Below are positions 1 to 5,534 of a stretch of DNA of 9,526 bases, in pieces. Numbering within the stretch: position 1 is the stretch's first letter; each line of letters opens with the position of its first letter. The translations under genes and the position numbers were made by a program. The notes under the pieces are model-generated. The model had not been told where the DNA came from. It worked only from the letters and a program-made list of their open reading frames with translations, and did not search any database. Origin of the DNA: an uncultured Chlorobiaceae bacterium. GTDB lineage: Bacteria > Bacteroidota > Chlorobiia > Chlorobiales > Chlorobiaceae. The DNA is taken from the NCBI GenBank assembly GCA_903874585.1, contig CAIQSY010000187.1, positions 1-9,526 on the forward strand, read 5' to 3'.

Positions 1-126
1 CAGGTTTTGACAAGAATGATCGCGTCTGTGCTCATGGAGCAACGATTGCTTATTGATATTTTGTCTTTGGATGAACGCTCACTGCAAAAAGTGCGGGATC
101 CTGTTGCACAGCTCTCTTTATTTTAA
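1..126 (+). CDS. C-terminal fragment of an unrecognised protein (5' end outside window)
   Basis: Reading frame 1 is open from the first base to a TAA at 124-126, giving 41 residues that begin QVLTRMIASVLMEQ and end with RDPVAQLSLF. The tail is amphipathic and leucine-rich with mixed charge, as in a soluble protein, and has no signal or membrane segment. I do not recognise the family from this piece and assign no function. The frame has no stop over its whole visible length. It points toward the toxin gene and ends 67 nt before that gene's stop, so the two are convergent. The fragment could be the end of a real gene or of a gene truncated by insertion of the toxin-antitoxin module; this window cannot tell which. 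Confidence 0.5.
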   Translation, partial: QVLTRMIASVLMEQRLLIDILSLDERSLQKVRDPVAQLSLF

Positions 127-193
127 CCGGACACTACTGAGGCACATAAACGATTATAACAACTGAGTAAACGAATTAAATTGAGACTATTTT

Positions 194-472
194 TCACCGG
201 TCGGAATAATGCCCATAAACAGAAAGGAGATAAACCGTTACCGTTTGTTCTTCAACCTTATAAATAAGACGATGTTTTTTAGTAATCCTTCGTGACCAAC
301 ATCCCGAAAAATCGTATTTGAGCTGCTCTGGTTGACCAATACCCGTAAACGGATGCTCAAGAAGCTCTTCAAAAATTCTTGCTAACTTCTTGAGCGCCGT
401 TAAGTCACCAGATTTTTTAAGCTTCTCAATATCCTCCTGTGCATCATCAGTGTAAACAAGTGTATAAGCCAT
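194..472 (-). CDS. YoeB/Txe-family ribosome-dependent mRNA interferase toxin
   Basis: A 92-residue basic protein of the YoeB/Txe branch of the RelE fold, slightly longer than E. coli YoeB (84 aa). Family members bind the ribosomal A site and cleave mRNA there, stopping translation when the antitoxin is lost. The signature is clear: HPFTGIGQPEQLK (40-52), then SGCWSRRITKKHRLIY (56-71), then a C-terminal GHY. By alignment in my head to YoeB, E49, R68, H88 and Y89 match the catalytic Glu46, Arg65, His83 and Tyr84, so the toxin looks active. The ATG overlaps the antitoxin stop by one base (TAATG), and no separate Shine-Dalgarno is visible. Translation therefore probably depends on termination of the antitoxin upstream. 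The extra C-terminal SDR after HY is a small difference from YoeB. Confidence 0.9.
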   Translation of the reverse strand: MAYTLVYTDDAQEDIEKLKKSGDLTALKKLARIFEELLEHPFTGIGQPEQLKYDFSGCWSRRITKKHRLIYKVEEQTVTVYLLSVYGHYSDR

Positions 473-720
473 TATTCAAGACCAAGAAAGGCGTTAATCT
501 CTGACTTCTTGAGCACCTGTGTTTTCCCCTCTTTTACCTGCTCCAGAGAGTGTTTTAAACGCTGTGTAATATCTGTATTGGCAAAATCACTAAGTTTTCC
601 AGTTGGAACAATCTCATACGTTTCAGCATTCCTATACCGAATAATTACTCGTTCATGCTGAGCTTTATCGAGGTATTTGCGAAGGTTTCGCCTTAGCTCT
701 GTTGAACTTATTGCTATCAT
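472..720 (-). CDS. Phd/YefM-family antitoxin
   Basis: An 82-residue protein that starts MIAISSTELRRNLRKYLDKA, the N-terminal pattern of Phd/YefM antitoxins, in which this half dimerises and binds the operator. The next stretch, RVIIRYRNAETYEIVP (24-39), is the usual beta-strand segment. The charged C-terminal half (about 45-82) would be the flexible part that wraps and inhibits the toxin. Length is normal for the family. It is the first gene of the pair, as expected for an antitoxin that represses its own operon. The start is ATG at 718-720 with a purine-rich AGAGAAG about 4 nt upstream as a likely ribosome site. Antitoxin identity is supported both by sequence and by overlap with a recognisable YoeB-type toxin. 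Confidence 0.85.
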   Translation of the reverse strand: MIAISSTELRRNLRKYLDKAQHERVIIRYRNAETYEIVPTGKLSDFANTDITQRLKHSLEQVKEGKTQVLKKSEINAFLGLE

Positions 721-753
721 AAGCTTCTCTACTTTTTGCGGTTTAACAAAATA

Positions 754-772
754 ATTGTAGTATCAAAGTACA
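754..772 (-). promoter_or_regulatory. Possible promoter/operator of the toxin-antitoxin operon
   Basis: On the minus strand a TACAAT box (759-754) lies about 33 nt before the antitoxin ATG and fits a -10 element; no good -35 is visible at 16-18 nt. The same place holds TGTA-N9-TACA (756-772), a pair of inverted half-sites overlapping the -10. E. coli YefM operators have a TGTACA core, so an autoregulatory site here is reasonable, but this is inference from position and partial motif only. Confidence 0.3.
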
Positions 773-810
773 CAACAAACACAGGAAGAGCAACTATCAG
801 GTCACCCCAT

Positions 811-868
811 ACTGTCTGAACCATGATTCCAACGGATTTTACGATTGCCATGATTTTTCAATCCGACC
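811..868. repeat. Degenerate intergenic element with repeated GATT words
   Basis: This non-coding stretch beyond the hypF stop starts ACTGTCTGAACCATGATT. It carries an exact direct repeat CCATGATT (821-828 and 848-855) and a 6-bp inverted repeat CGGATT/AATCCG (833-838 and 860-865) around a 21-nt loop. GATT recurs about every 7-12 nt. From memory, sequences with the CTGTCTGAACCATGATT opening recur between genes in several bacterial genomes, so I read this as a fragment of a dispersed repeat. That needs a genome search. It is not a convincing terminator, because no T-run follows the stem in either direction. Confidence 0.4.
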
Positions 869-896
869 ATCCAAAATCCAAAATTCATCATCCATC
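869..896. repeat. Copy 1 of a 28-nt intergenic repeat bracketing the hyp operon
   Basis: This stretch is identical at 27 of 28 positions, in the same orientation, to 4428-4455; the only difference is C at 889 versus A at 4448. Its core is a heptamer, TCCAAAA, repeated in tandem and followed by ATTCAT. This copy lies just beyond the hypF stop, the other just beyond the hypA start, so together they enclose the operon. Heptameric repeats of this type are common between genes in some bacteria. Function unknown. Confidence 0.75.
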
Positions 897-917
897 ATCA
901 TCCATCATCATCCATCA
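885..917. repeat. 10-bp tandem repeat (unit tccatcatca, about 3.3 copies) reaching the hypF stop
   Basis: Two perfect units (891-900, 901-910) are flanked by partial units (885-890 and 911-917). The last bases form the hypF stop codon (915-917). Such arrays can change copy number by slippage. Since the array lies downstream of the stop on the hypF strand, length changes would mainly alter the 3' untranslated sequence rather than the protein. Confidence 0.8.
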
Positions 918-3212
918 CCCCAAAACATGTCGCCCAATCACCGCCTGCCCTAACGAAAGCCCGCCATCATTCGATGGTACATGCGCATGAGTGAGCACCC
1001 GATAGCCTGCCTGCTGAAGTTCATGCAGTAAAGTAATAAAGAGAAGTTCATTCTGGAAGACTCCCCCGCTGAGCGCTACGGTGCTTAGTCCAGTGGCTTT
1101 GGATGCTTTTTCGATAATGTCGCGGAAGCAGGTGATGAGCGTGCGATGAAATCTTTGGCTGATTTCTGAGGTGGAGATGCCATGTTGCAGTACCGCAACA
1201 ATCTCCTGAATCATGGGCGAAAAGCACATCATCCAACGACCGTTCTCCTCACGCAATTCGTAACGAAACGCTTTATCGCCGACGATTCCGCCTGCCGCGT
1301 GCATCAATGCAATGGCAGCCTCGCCCTCGTAAGTGATATCGCCGCGCAGGTTGCAGAGTGCAGCAACAGCATCGAACAAGCGACCACAGCTTGAGGTTTC
1401 AACAACGTTGACCCGCTTGTCGAGCAGCTCAAGAACTTGCTCGATATTCCTCCCCTGCATGAACGGCAGATCGGGCAGATTGGCGCAGCTTCGATGGAGA
1501 TAACCGAGCGCAAGGCGCCAGGGCTGCATAACCGCAACATCACCACCCGGCAGGGGCATGGACTCCAGCGAGGCAAAACGCTCCACACCGGCAACATCGC
1601 CAATCAGCACCTCGCCTCCCCAGATCGTTCCATCGGTGCCGTAGCCTGTGCCATCAAGGATAAGCCCGATTGTCGGTTCATCCACCCTGTTTTCAGCAAG
1701 GCAGGCAACCAGATGAGCGTGATGATGCTGCACACCCAGCGTCGGAATCTGCTGACGCTCTGCCCATTGCGTTGTTATATACGCGGGATGAAGGTCGTGC
1801 ACAATCAGCTCCGGCGTAGCCTGAAAAAGGTGCTGCAAGTGAGCGACAACCTGCTCAAAATGGCGGTATGCCTCAAAGTTTTTCATGTCACCGATATGCT
1901 GACTCATCAGCGCATGGGCGCCTTTCAGCAGCGTCACTGTATTTTTAAGTTCGCCTCCCGTACCGAGCACCACAGCCCCAGCTTTGCAAAGAGAGATCGG
2001 CGCTGGCACATATCCTCTGCTCCGCCTGATCTGACGAAGTTTACCTGCAAGGTGGATAGTCACCGAATCGTCGCATTTGAGGTAGATTGGGCGGTTGTGA
2101 AGCAGAAAAGCATCCGCAATTCCCGTGAGGCGTGAGAGCGCTTCATCATTCTCATTGACAATCGGCTCCTCGCTGAAATTGGCGCTCGTCATCACCAGCA
2201 CATCGAGGCAACCGTCAAAAAGCAGCGTATGCAGCGGCGTATAAGGCAGCATAACGCCAAGGCGATCGTTATCGGGCGCGACGGATGGCGCCAATGCACC
2301 GCTCTTTCTCTTTTTCAGCAGCACAACAGGCGCTTCTGGTGAAATGAGCGCATCACGTTCATCGTCGCTGACTTCGCAGAAGCGCTTAACCACCGCAAGG
2401 TCGCGCATCATCACCGCAAAGGGTTTTGCCTCACGCCCCTTGCGCTCTCGCAACTGCTGCACCGCCGCTTCGTTACGGGCATCCACCGCCAAGTGAAAAC
2501 CACCGAGCCCCTTCAGCGCAACAATCATCCCCTTTTCGAGAAGCGCCACAGCTTCGACCACCGCATCACCTGCAAGCGGCTTGCCCGCCGAATCAAGCAG
2601 CAAAAGCGACGGACCGCACACTGCACAAGCGTTGGGTTGCGCATGAAAACGGCGGTCGAGAGGATTGTGATACTCACGCTCACACTCCGGGCACATTGTG
2701 AAGCTGTGCATGGAGGTTGAGGGACGGTCATAAGGCAGACGCCCGACAATGGTGTAGCGAGGACCACAATTCGTGCAGTTGATAAAGGGATAACGAAAGC
2801 GCCGATTTGCAGGATCGAGCAGTTCGCGGCGGCAATCGTCGCATAAGGCGATATCGGGCGGAATCAACGTCTCGACCTCCGAGCCAGCAGTCGAATCGCC
2901 AATGACGAAGCTCTCTTCAGCAACGCAATCAATCACACGCTCTTCGATTGTTTCGATGCGGGCAAGTGGCGGAAGCTCGCTCTGCAACGCGCCACAAAAG
3001 CTGTCGAGAAGCGCCGCCCTCCCCTGCACCTCAATCGCCACGCCGGATGCGGTGTTGCGGATAAACCCTGTCAGCCCTTGCCCGACCGCCAGACGATAGA
3101 CAAACGGACGGAAACCGACACCCTGCACTATCCCGTTGACCAGCAGTCGCCGACGTGTTTCACCCTGAATGCTCAAGAGTGCGACACTCTTTTTTCGAGC
3201 CACTCCTGCCAC
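915..3212 (-). CDS. hypF: [NiFe]-hydrogenase maturation carbamoyltransferase HypF
   Basis: HypF hydrolyses carbamoyl phosphate, adenylates the carbamate and passes it to the C-terminal cysteine of HypE, the first step toward the cyanide ligands of the hydrogenase iron. All domains are present in its 765 residues. An acylphosphatase domain (about 22-105) has GIVQGVGFRPF with catalytic R35 and N53. Two zinc fingers follow, with C124/C127/C146/C149 and C174/C177/C196/C199. A YrdC-like domain spans about 213-405, with KGLGGFHLAVDA and SRGYVPAP. A Kae1-like domain (about 411-765) has VQHHHAH (494-500) and SNDGG (747-751). The start is GTG, with GAGGGG 8 nt upstream inside hypB, and it overlaps hypB by 40 nt. 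GTG at 3203 or TTG at 3176, which overlaps the hypB stop as TTGA, would also be possible and would fit the usual N-terminus of the family. The gene looks intact and is last in the operon. Confidence 0.97.
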   Translation of the reverse strand: MAGVARKKSVALLSIQGETRRRLLVNGIVQGVGFRPFVYRLAVGQGLTGFIRNTASGVAIEVQGRAALLDSFCGALQSELPPLARIETIEERVIDCVAEESFVIGDSTAGSEVETLIPPDIALCDDCRRELLDPANRRFRYPFINCTNCGPRYTIVGRLPYDRPSTSMHSFTMCPECEREYHNPLDRRFHAQPNACAVCGPSLLLLDSAGKPLAGDAVVEAVALLEKGMIVALKGLGGFHLAVDARNEAAVQQLRERKGREAKPFAVMMRDLAVVKRFCEVSDDERDALISPEAPVVLLKKRKSGALAPSVAPDNDRLGVMLPYTPLHTLLFDGCLDVLVMTSANFSEEPIVNENDEALSRLTGIADAFLLHNRPIYLKCDDSVTIHLAGKLRQIRRSRGYVPAPISLCKAGAVVLGTGGELKNTVTLLKGAHALMSQHIGDMKNFEAYRHFEQVVAHLQHLFQATPELIVHDLHPAYITTQWAERQQIPTLGVQHHHAHLVACLAENRVDEPTIGLILDGTGYGTDGTIWGGEVLIGDVAGVERFASLESMPLPGGDVAVMQPWRLALGYLHRSCANLPDLPFMQGRNIEQVLELLDKRVNVVETSSCGRLFDAVAALCNLRGDITYEGEAAIALMHAAGGIVGDKAFRYELREENGRWMMCFSPMIQEIVAVLQHGISTSEISQRFHRTLITCFRDIIEKASKATGLSTVALSGGVFQNELLFITLLHELQQAGYRVLTHAHVPSNDGGLSLGQAVIGRHVLG

Positions 3213-3982
3213 ACTGCAAGCCCCTCGCCAGTTGTTGCCGACACTTCAAACCATTCGAGATTATGGCTAACCCGCATCGCATTTTGGCGACACTTCGCCA
3301 CATCAAATGTAACATAAGGCAGCAAATCGATCTTGTTGAGAATGCAGATATCCGCCTCATGAAACATGGTCGGGTACTTCAGCGGCTTGTCGTCGCCCTC
3401 CGTCACGCTGATAATCACCACCTTCAGCGCCTCGCCAAGGTCAAAAAGCGCCGGACAGACAAGATTGCCGACATTCTCAATGCAGAGCAGCGAGTTATCC
3501 TGCAGATCAAGCTCCTTCATCGCACGATTGACCATCAACGCATCGAGATGGCAGCCGGAACCAGTATTGATCTGAATCACCGGCACACCAAGCGCGTGAA
3601 TGCGGTCGGCATCATTGGTGGTCTGCTGGTCGCCCTCAATCACCGCCACCGGAAACCGCTGCTGCAAAGCAGGGATGATCTTTTCAAGCAACGACGTTTT
3701 CCCCGAACCCGGTGAACTGAGAAAATTGAGCGCAAAAATGTTCCGCGCCTCAAAATATCCCCGATTCCGTTCAGCAAGAAGATTGTTCTTCAAAAGCACA
3801 TCCTGCTCAACCACCACCTTCCGGCTACTTCCCTCATGATGATGATCATGCTTATGACCATCATCATGGTGCTCATCTCCATGATGATCGTGGTGATGAT
3901 GCTCATGGCTCTGCTCAACATTCTCCCCAGGCCTCCGCAACACCGCACCGCCATCACCCGAACAACCGCAACTATCACACAT
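3173..3982 (-). CDS. hypB: Hydrogenase nickel-incorporation GTPase HypB, with His-rich nickel-binding region
   Basis: HypB is a SIMIBI-class GTPase that binds Ni(II) and, with HypA, delivers it to the hydrogenase large subunit. The 269 residues start MCDSCGC, the CxxCGC high-affinity nickel motif, which fixes the start. A linker with 14 histidines between residues 26 and 49 follows, as in nickel-storing HypB proteins. The GTPase domain has the P-loop SPGSGKTS (90-97), EGD (116-118), the metal-site pair C144-H145, ENVGNLVCP (168-176) and NKID (215-218) for guanine recognition. The ribosome site AAGGGAG lies in the last codons of hypA, 3 nt separate the two genes, and the 3' end overlaps hypF. 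Translation of the three genes is therefore probably coupled. The gene looks complete. Confidence 0.97.
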   Translation of the reverse strand: MCDSCGCSGDGGAVLRRPGENVEQSHEHHHHDHHGDEHHDDGHKHDHHHEGSSRKVVVEQDVLLKNNLLAERNRGYFEARNIFALNFLSSPGSGKTSLLEKIIPALQQRFPVAVIEGDQQTTNDADRIHALGVPVIQINTGSGCHLDALMVNRAMKELDLQDNSLLCIENVGNLVCPALFDLGEALKVVIISVTEGDDKPLKYPTMFHEADICILNKIDLLPYVTFDVAKCRQNAMRVSHNLEWFEVSATTGEGLAVWQEWLEKRVSHS

Positions 3983-3985
3983 TGC

Positions 3986-4339
3986 TTATTCTCCCTTTTC
4001 TTCAATAGTTATTGATTGAATCAGAAACTCCTCACCGGAGACAATTTTTATACGAAGCGAACGGCATTCGGGACACTCGGCATAATAAAAGTTCACCGGA
4101 AACCTTTTGCCACACTCGCCGCACTCGCCAACGCCTTCAGGCTCCTCAACCGCAAGCAAAGCATCTTCAGCAAGCGTCCCCTTTGCTGCAGCGGAAAAAC
4201 AGAACTTCAACGACTCCGGTTCAATACCAGCCAACGTACCAATCAGCAAGTCAACACCCGAAACCTTCACCGCACCCTCCTCTCGCGCTTTTGCCTCAAT
4301 CGCCTCAACAATCGAAAGCGCAATACTCATTTCGTGCAT
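3986..4339 (-). CDS. hypA: Hydrogenase nickel-incorporation metallochaperone HypA
   Basis: HypA binds nickel through its N-terminus and passes it to the hydrogenase large subunit together with HypB. The product is 117 residues, the usual length. It starts MHEMSIA; His2 and the N-terminal amine are nickel ligands in the family. The zinc site is C73-x2-C76 and C89-x2-C92. I chose ATG 4339-4337 although the frame stays open to an ATG at 4447. Extension would add 36 residues unlike HypA, read from the intergenic repeat, and would bury the essential MHE. No strong Shine-Dalgarno stands directly before this ATG; a GAGGTG lies 21 nt upstream, which is far. It is the first gene of the operon hypA-hypB-hypF. 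Confidence 0.95.
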   Translation of the reverse strand: MHEMSIALSIVEAIEAKAREEGAVKVSGVDLLIGTLAGIEPESLKFCFSAAAKGTLAEDALLAVEEPEGVGECGECGKRFPVNFYYAECPECRSLRIKIVSGEEFLIQSITIEEKGE

Positions 4340-4392
4340 AGCAGTAATATGGAAACAATTCACCTCAACATTCACAACCATCTCATCCACAA

Positions 4393-4421
4393 CAAATATA
4401 AACCATATCCATAATTGACAA
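4393..4421 (-). promoter_or_regulatory. Candidate promoter of the hypABF operon
   Basis: On the minus strand TTGTCA (4421-4416) is followed after 15 nt by TATATTTG (4400-4393), about 54 nt before the hypA ATG. It can be read as a sigma-70-like pair with a short spacer, or as the TAnnTTTG -7 box described for Bacteroidota. The TTGTCA lies in an 11-nt palindrome, AATTGACAATT (4413-4423), next to the 28-nt repeat. Prediction by eye only. Confidence 0.35.
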
Positions 4422-4427
4422 TTCAAA

Positions 4428-4455
4428 ATCCAAAATCCAAAATTCATAATCCATC
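4428..4455. repeat. Copy 2 of the 28-nt intergenic repeat bracketing the hyp operon
   Basis: This copy matches 869-896 at 27 of 28 positions in direct orientation. Read on the minus strand it encodes the MNFGFW start of the spurious hypA extension, which explains why an automatic caller might begin hypA too early. Here it sits in the divergent hypA/pyrB spacer next to the candidate hypA promoter. The 10-bp array attached to copy 1 is absent; a C-run (4455-4460) follows instead. Confidence 0.75.
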
Positions 4456-4467
4456 CCCCCTGCCAAC

Positions 4468-4498
4468 TTCATGATCTTCAATTTTTATTGTACATTTG
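4468..4498 (+). promoter_or_regulatory. Candidate pyrB promoter (TAnnTTTG-type box)
   Basis: TACATTTG at 4491-4498 matches the Bacteroidota -7 consensus TAnnTTTG exactly, with a weak TTC (4468-4470) 20 nt upstream in place of the usual TTG. It would leave a leader of about 35-40 nt before the TTG start. I see no PyrR-type or attenuator structure in this short leader. A single eight-base match in AT-rich sequence is weak evidence. Confidence 0.3.
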
Positions 4499-4537
4499 AA
4501 AAAATTCTTCCTGAAACACCGCAAATAACAGCAAGAT

Positions 4538-5467
4538 TTGAAGCATCTTACAGGATTATGCAATGTTCCGGTCACCGATATCGCCATGCTTCTCGACATG
4601 GCCACCGGATTTAAACAAGAGTTGATCACCGGAAATCCCTCATTTGAACCCACTCTCCGCAACAAGCGCATTGCTCTTGTTTTTTTTGAGAACTCCACTC
4701 GCACACGTTTTTCTTTTGAACTGGCAGCTCGCCACTTGGGCGCAAGCACGCTGAACTTCACCGCCTCGTCAAGCAGCGTCAGCAAGGGCGAAACGTTGAG
4801 CGACACCATCAAAAACCTTGAGGCAATGCAGGTTGATGCTTTTGTGCTGCGCCACCCTTCGTCGGGAGCTGCCGACTTGATTACCAGCATCACCGCCAAA
4901 AATGTGATCAACGCTGGCGATGGCGCACATGAACACCCGACGCAGGCGCTGCTCGACATGTTCACACTCCGCGAATATTTTGGGAACATTGCCGGGCTTA
5001 GGGTCATTATTATCGGCGATGTGCTGCACAGCCGCGTTGCCCGTTCCAATATTTACGGACTGCTGACCGCCGGCGCTGAAGTGGGAATCTGCTGCCCGGT
5101 CACGCTCATGCCGCCCGATGCCGACAAGCTGGGAATCACCCTGTTCACTAATCTTGACGAAGCGATTGCATGGGCAGACACTGCGATTGTGCTTCGCCTG
5201 CAACTTGAGCGTGCAACTGGCGGCTATTTGCCATCGCTTGAGGAGTATTCCGTCCATTACGGGTTAACGGACGAACGGCTGGAACGGACGCAGAAGCATC
5301 TGCTGGTGCTGCATCCGGGACCGATCAACCGCGAAATTGAGATATCCAACAATGTTGCCGACCGCATTCAGCCGCCCGGTTATTCAAAAAGCGTGCTGCT
5401 TGAGCAAGTGACCAATGGCGTTGCTATCCGCATGGCGGTGCTCAACACGTTGCTTGCATCGCACTGA
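4538..5467 (+). CDS. pyrB: Aspartate carbamoyltransferase catalytic subunit PyrB
   Basis: PyrB joins carbamoyl phosphate and aspartate to form N-carbamoyl-aspartate, the committed step of pyrimidine synthesis, in the cytoplasm. The 309 residues have the family landmarks: the carbamoyl-phosphate loop STRTR (53-57), SVSKGETLSDT (80-90) with the active-site lysine K83, HPTQ (133-136), LRLQLER (219-225) and HPGPINR (259-265). Length is typical. The start is TTG at 4538: an in-frame TAA lies 12 nt upstream (4526-4528) and no ATG or GTG intervenes. The resulting N-terminus, MKHLTGL, is the form I recall for green sulfur bacterial PyrB. No clear Shine-Dalgarno is visible. No pyrI is adjacent, and no other pyrimidine gene is in the window. 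It is divergent from hypA and may be cotranscribed with the next gene. Confidence 0.97.
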   Translation: MKHLTGLCNVPVTDIAMLLDMATGFKQELITGNPSFEPTLRNKRIALVFFENSTRTRFSFELAARHLGASTLNFTASSSSVSKGETLSDTIKNLEAMQVDAFVLRHPSSGAADLITSITAKNVINAGDGAHEHPTQALLDMFTLREYFGNIAGLRVIIIGDVLHSRVARSNIYGLLTAGAEVGICCPVTLMPPDADKLGITLFTNLDEAIAWADTAIVLRLQLERATGGYLPSLEEYSVHYGLTDERLERTQKHLLVLHPGPINREIEISNNVADRIQPPGYSKSVLLEQVTNGVAIRMAVLNTLLASH

Positions 5468-5534
5468 TCCGTCTGATACAACTCTCTGATAGACTCGCTT
5501 GATAGAATCAATCATAATTTTGATAGTAATAGTA

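Noticed and set aside
885..917. Possible CRISPR-like array
   Set aside because: The 10-nt units are contiguous with no spacers; it is a simple tandem repeat.
1437..2135. 232-codon open frame on the + strand opposite hypF
   Set aside because: It lies wholly antisense to a well-conserved hypF, has no family features and fits a shadow of biased codon use.
4012..4418. Three overlapping + strand open frames opposite hypA
   Set aside because: They are antisense shadows of hypA and its upstream region, Ser/Pro/Asn-rich with no recognisable domain.
4340..4447. N-terminal extension of HypA to an ATG at 4447
   Set aside because: The added residues come from the 28-nt repeat and the promoter-like region, and they would displace the nickel-binding MHE terminus.
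4444..5257. Minus-strand open frames opposite pyrB
   Set aside because: The protein sequences show no motif, and the pyrB frame explains the region fully.
5499..5534. TTG start for the DUF1207-like gene
   Set aside because: It adds twelve mostly hydrophobic residues before the ATG that begins a normal signal peptide.
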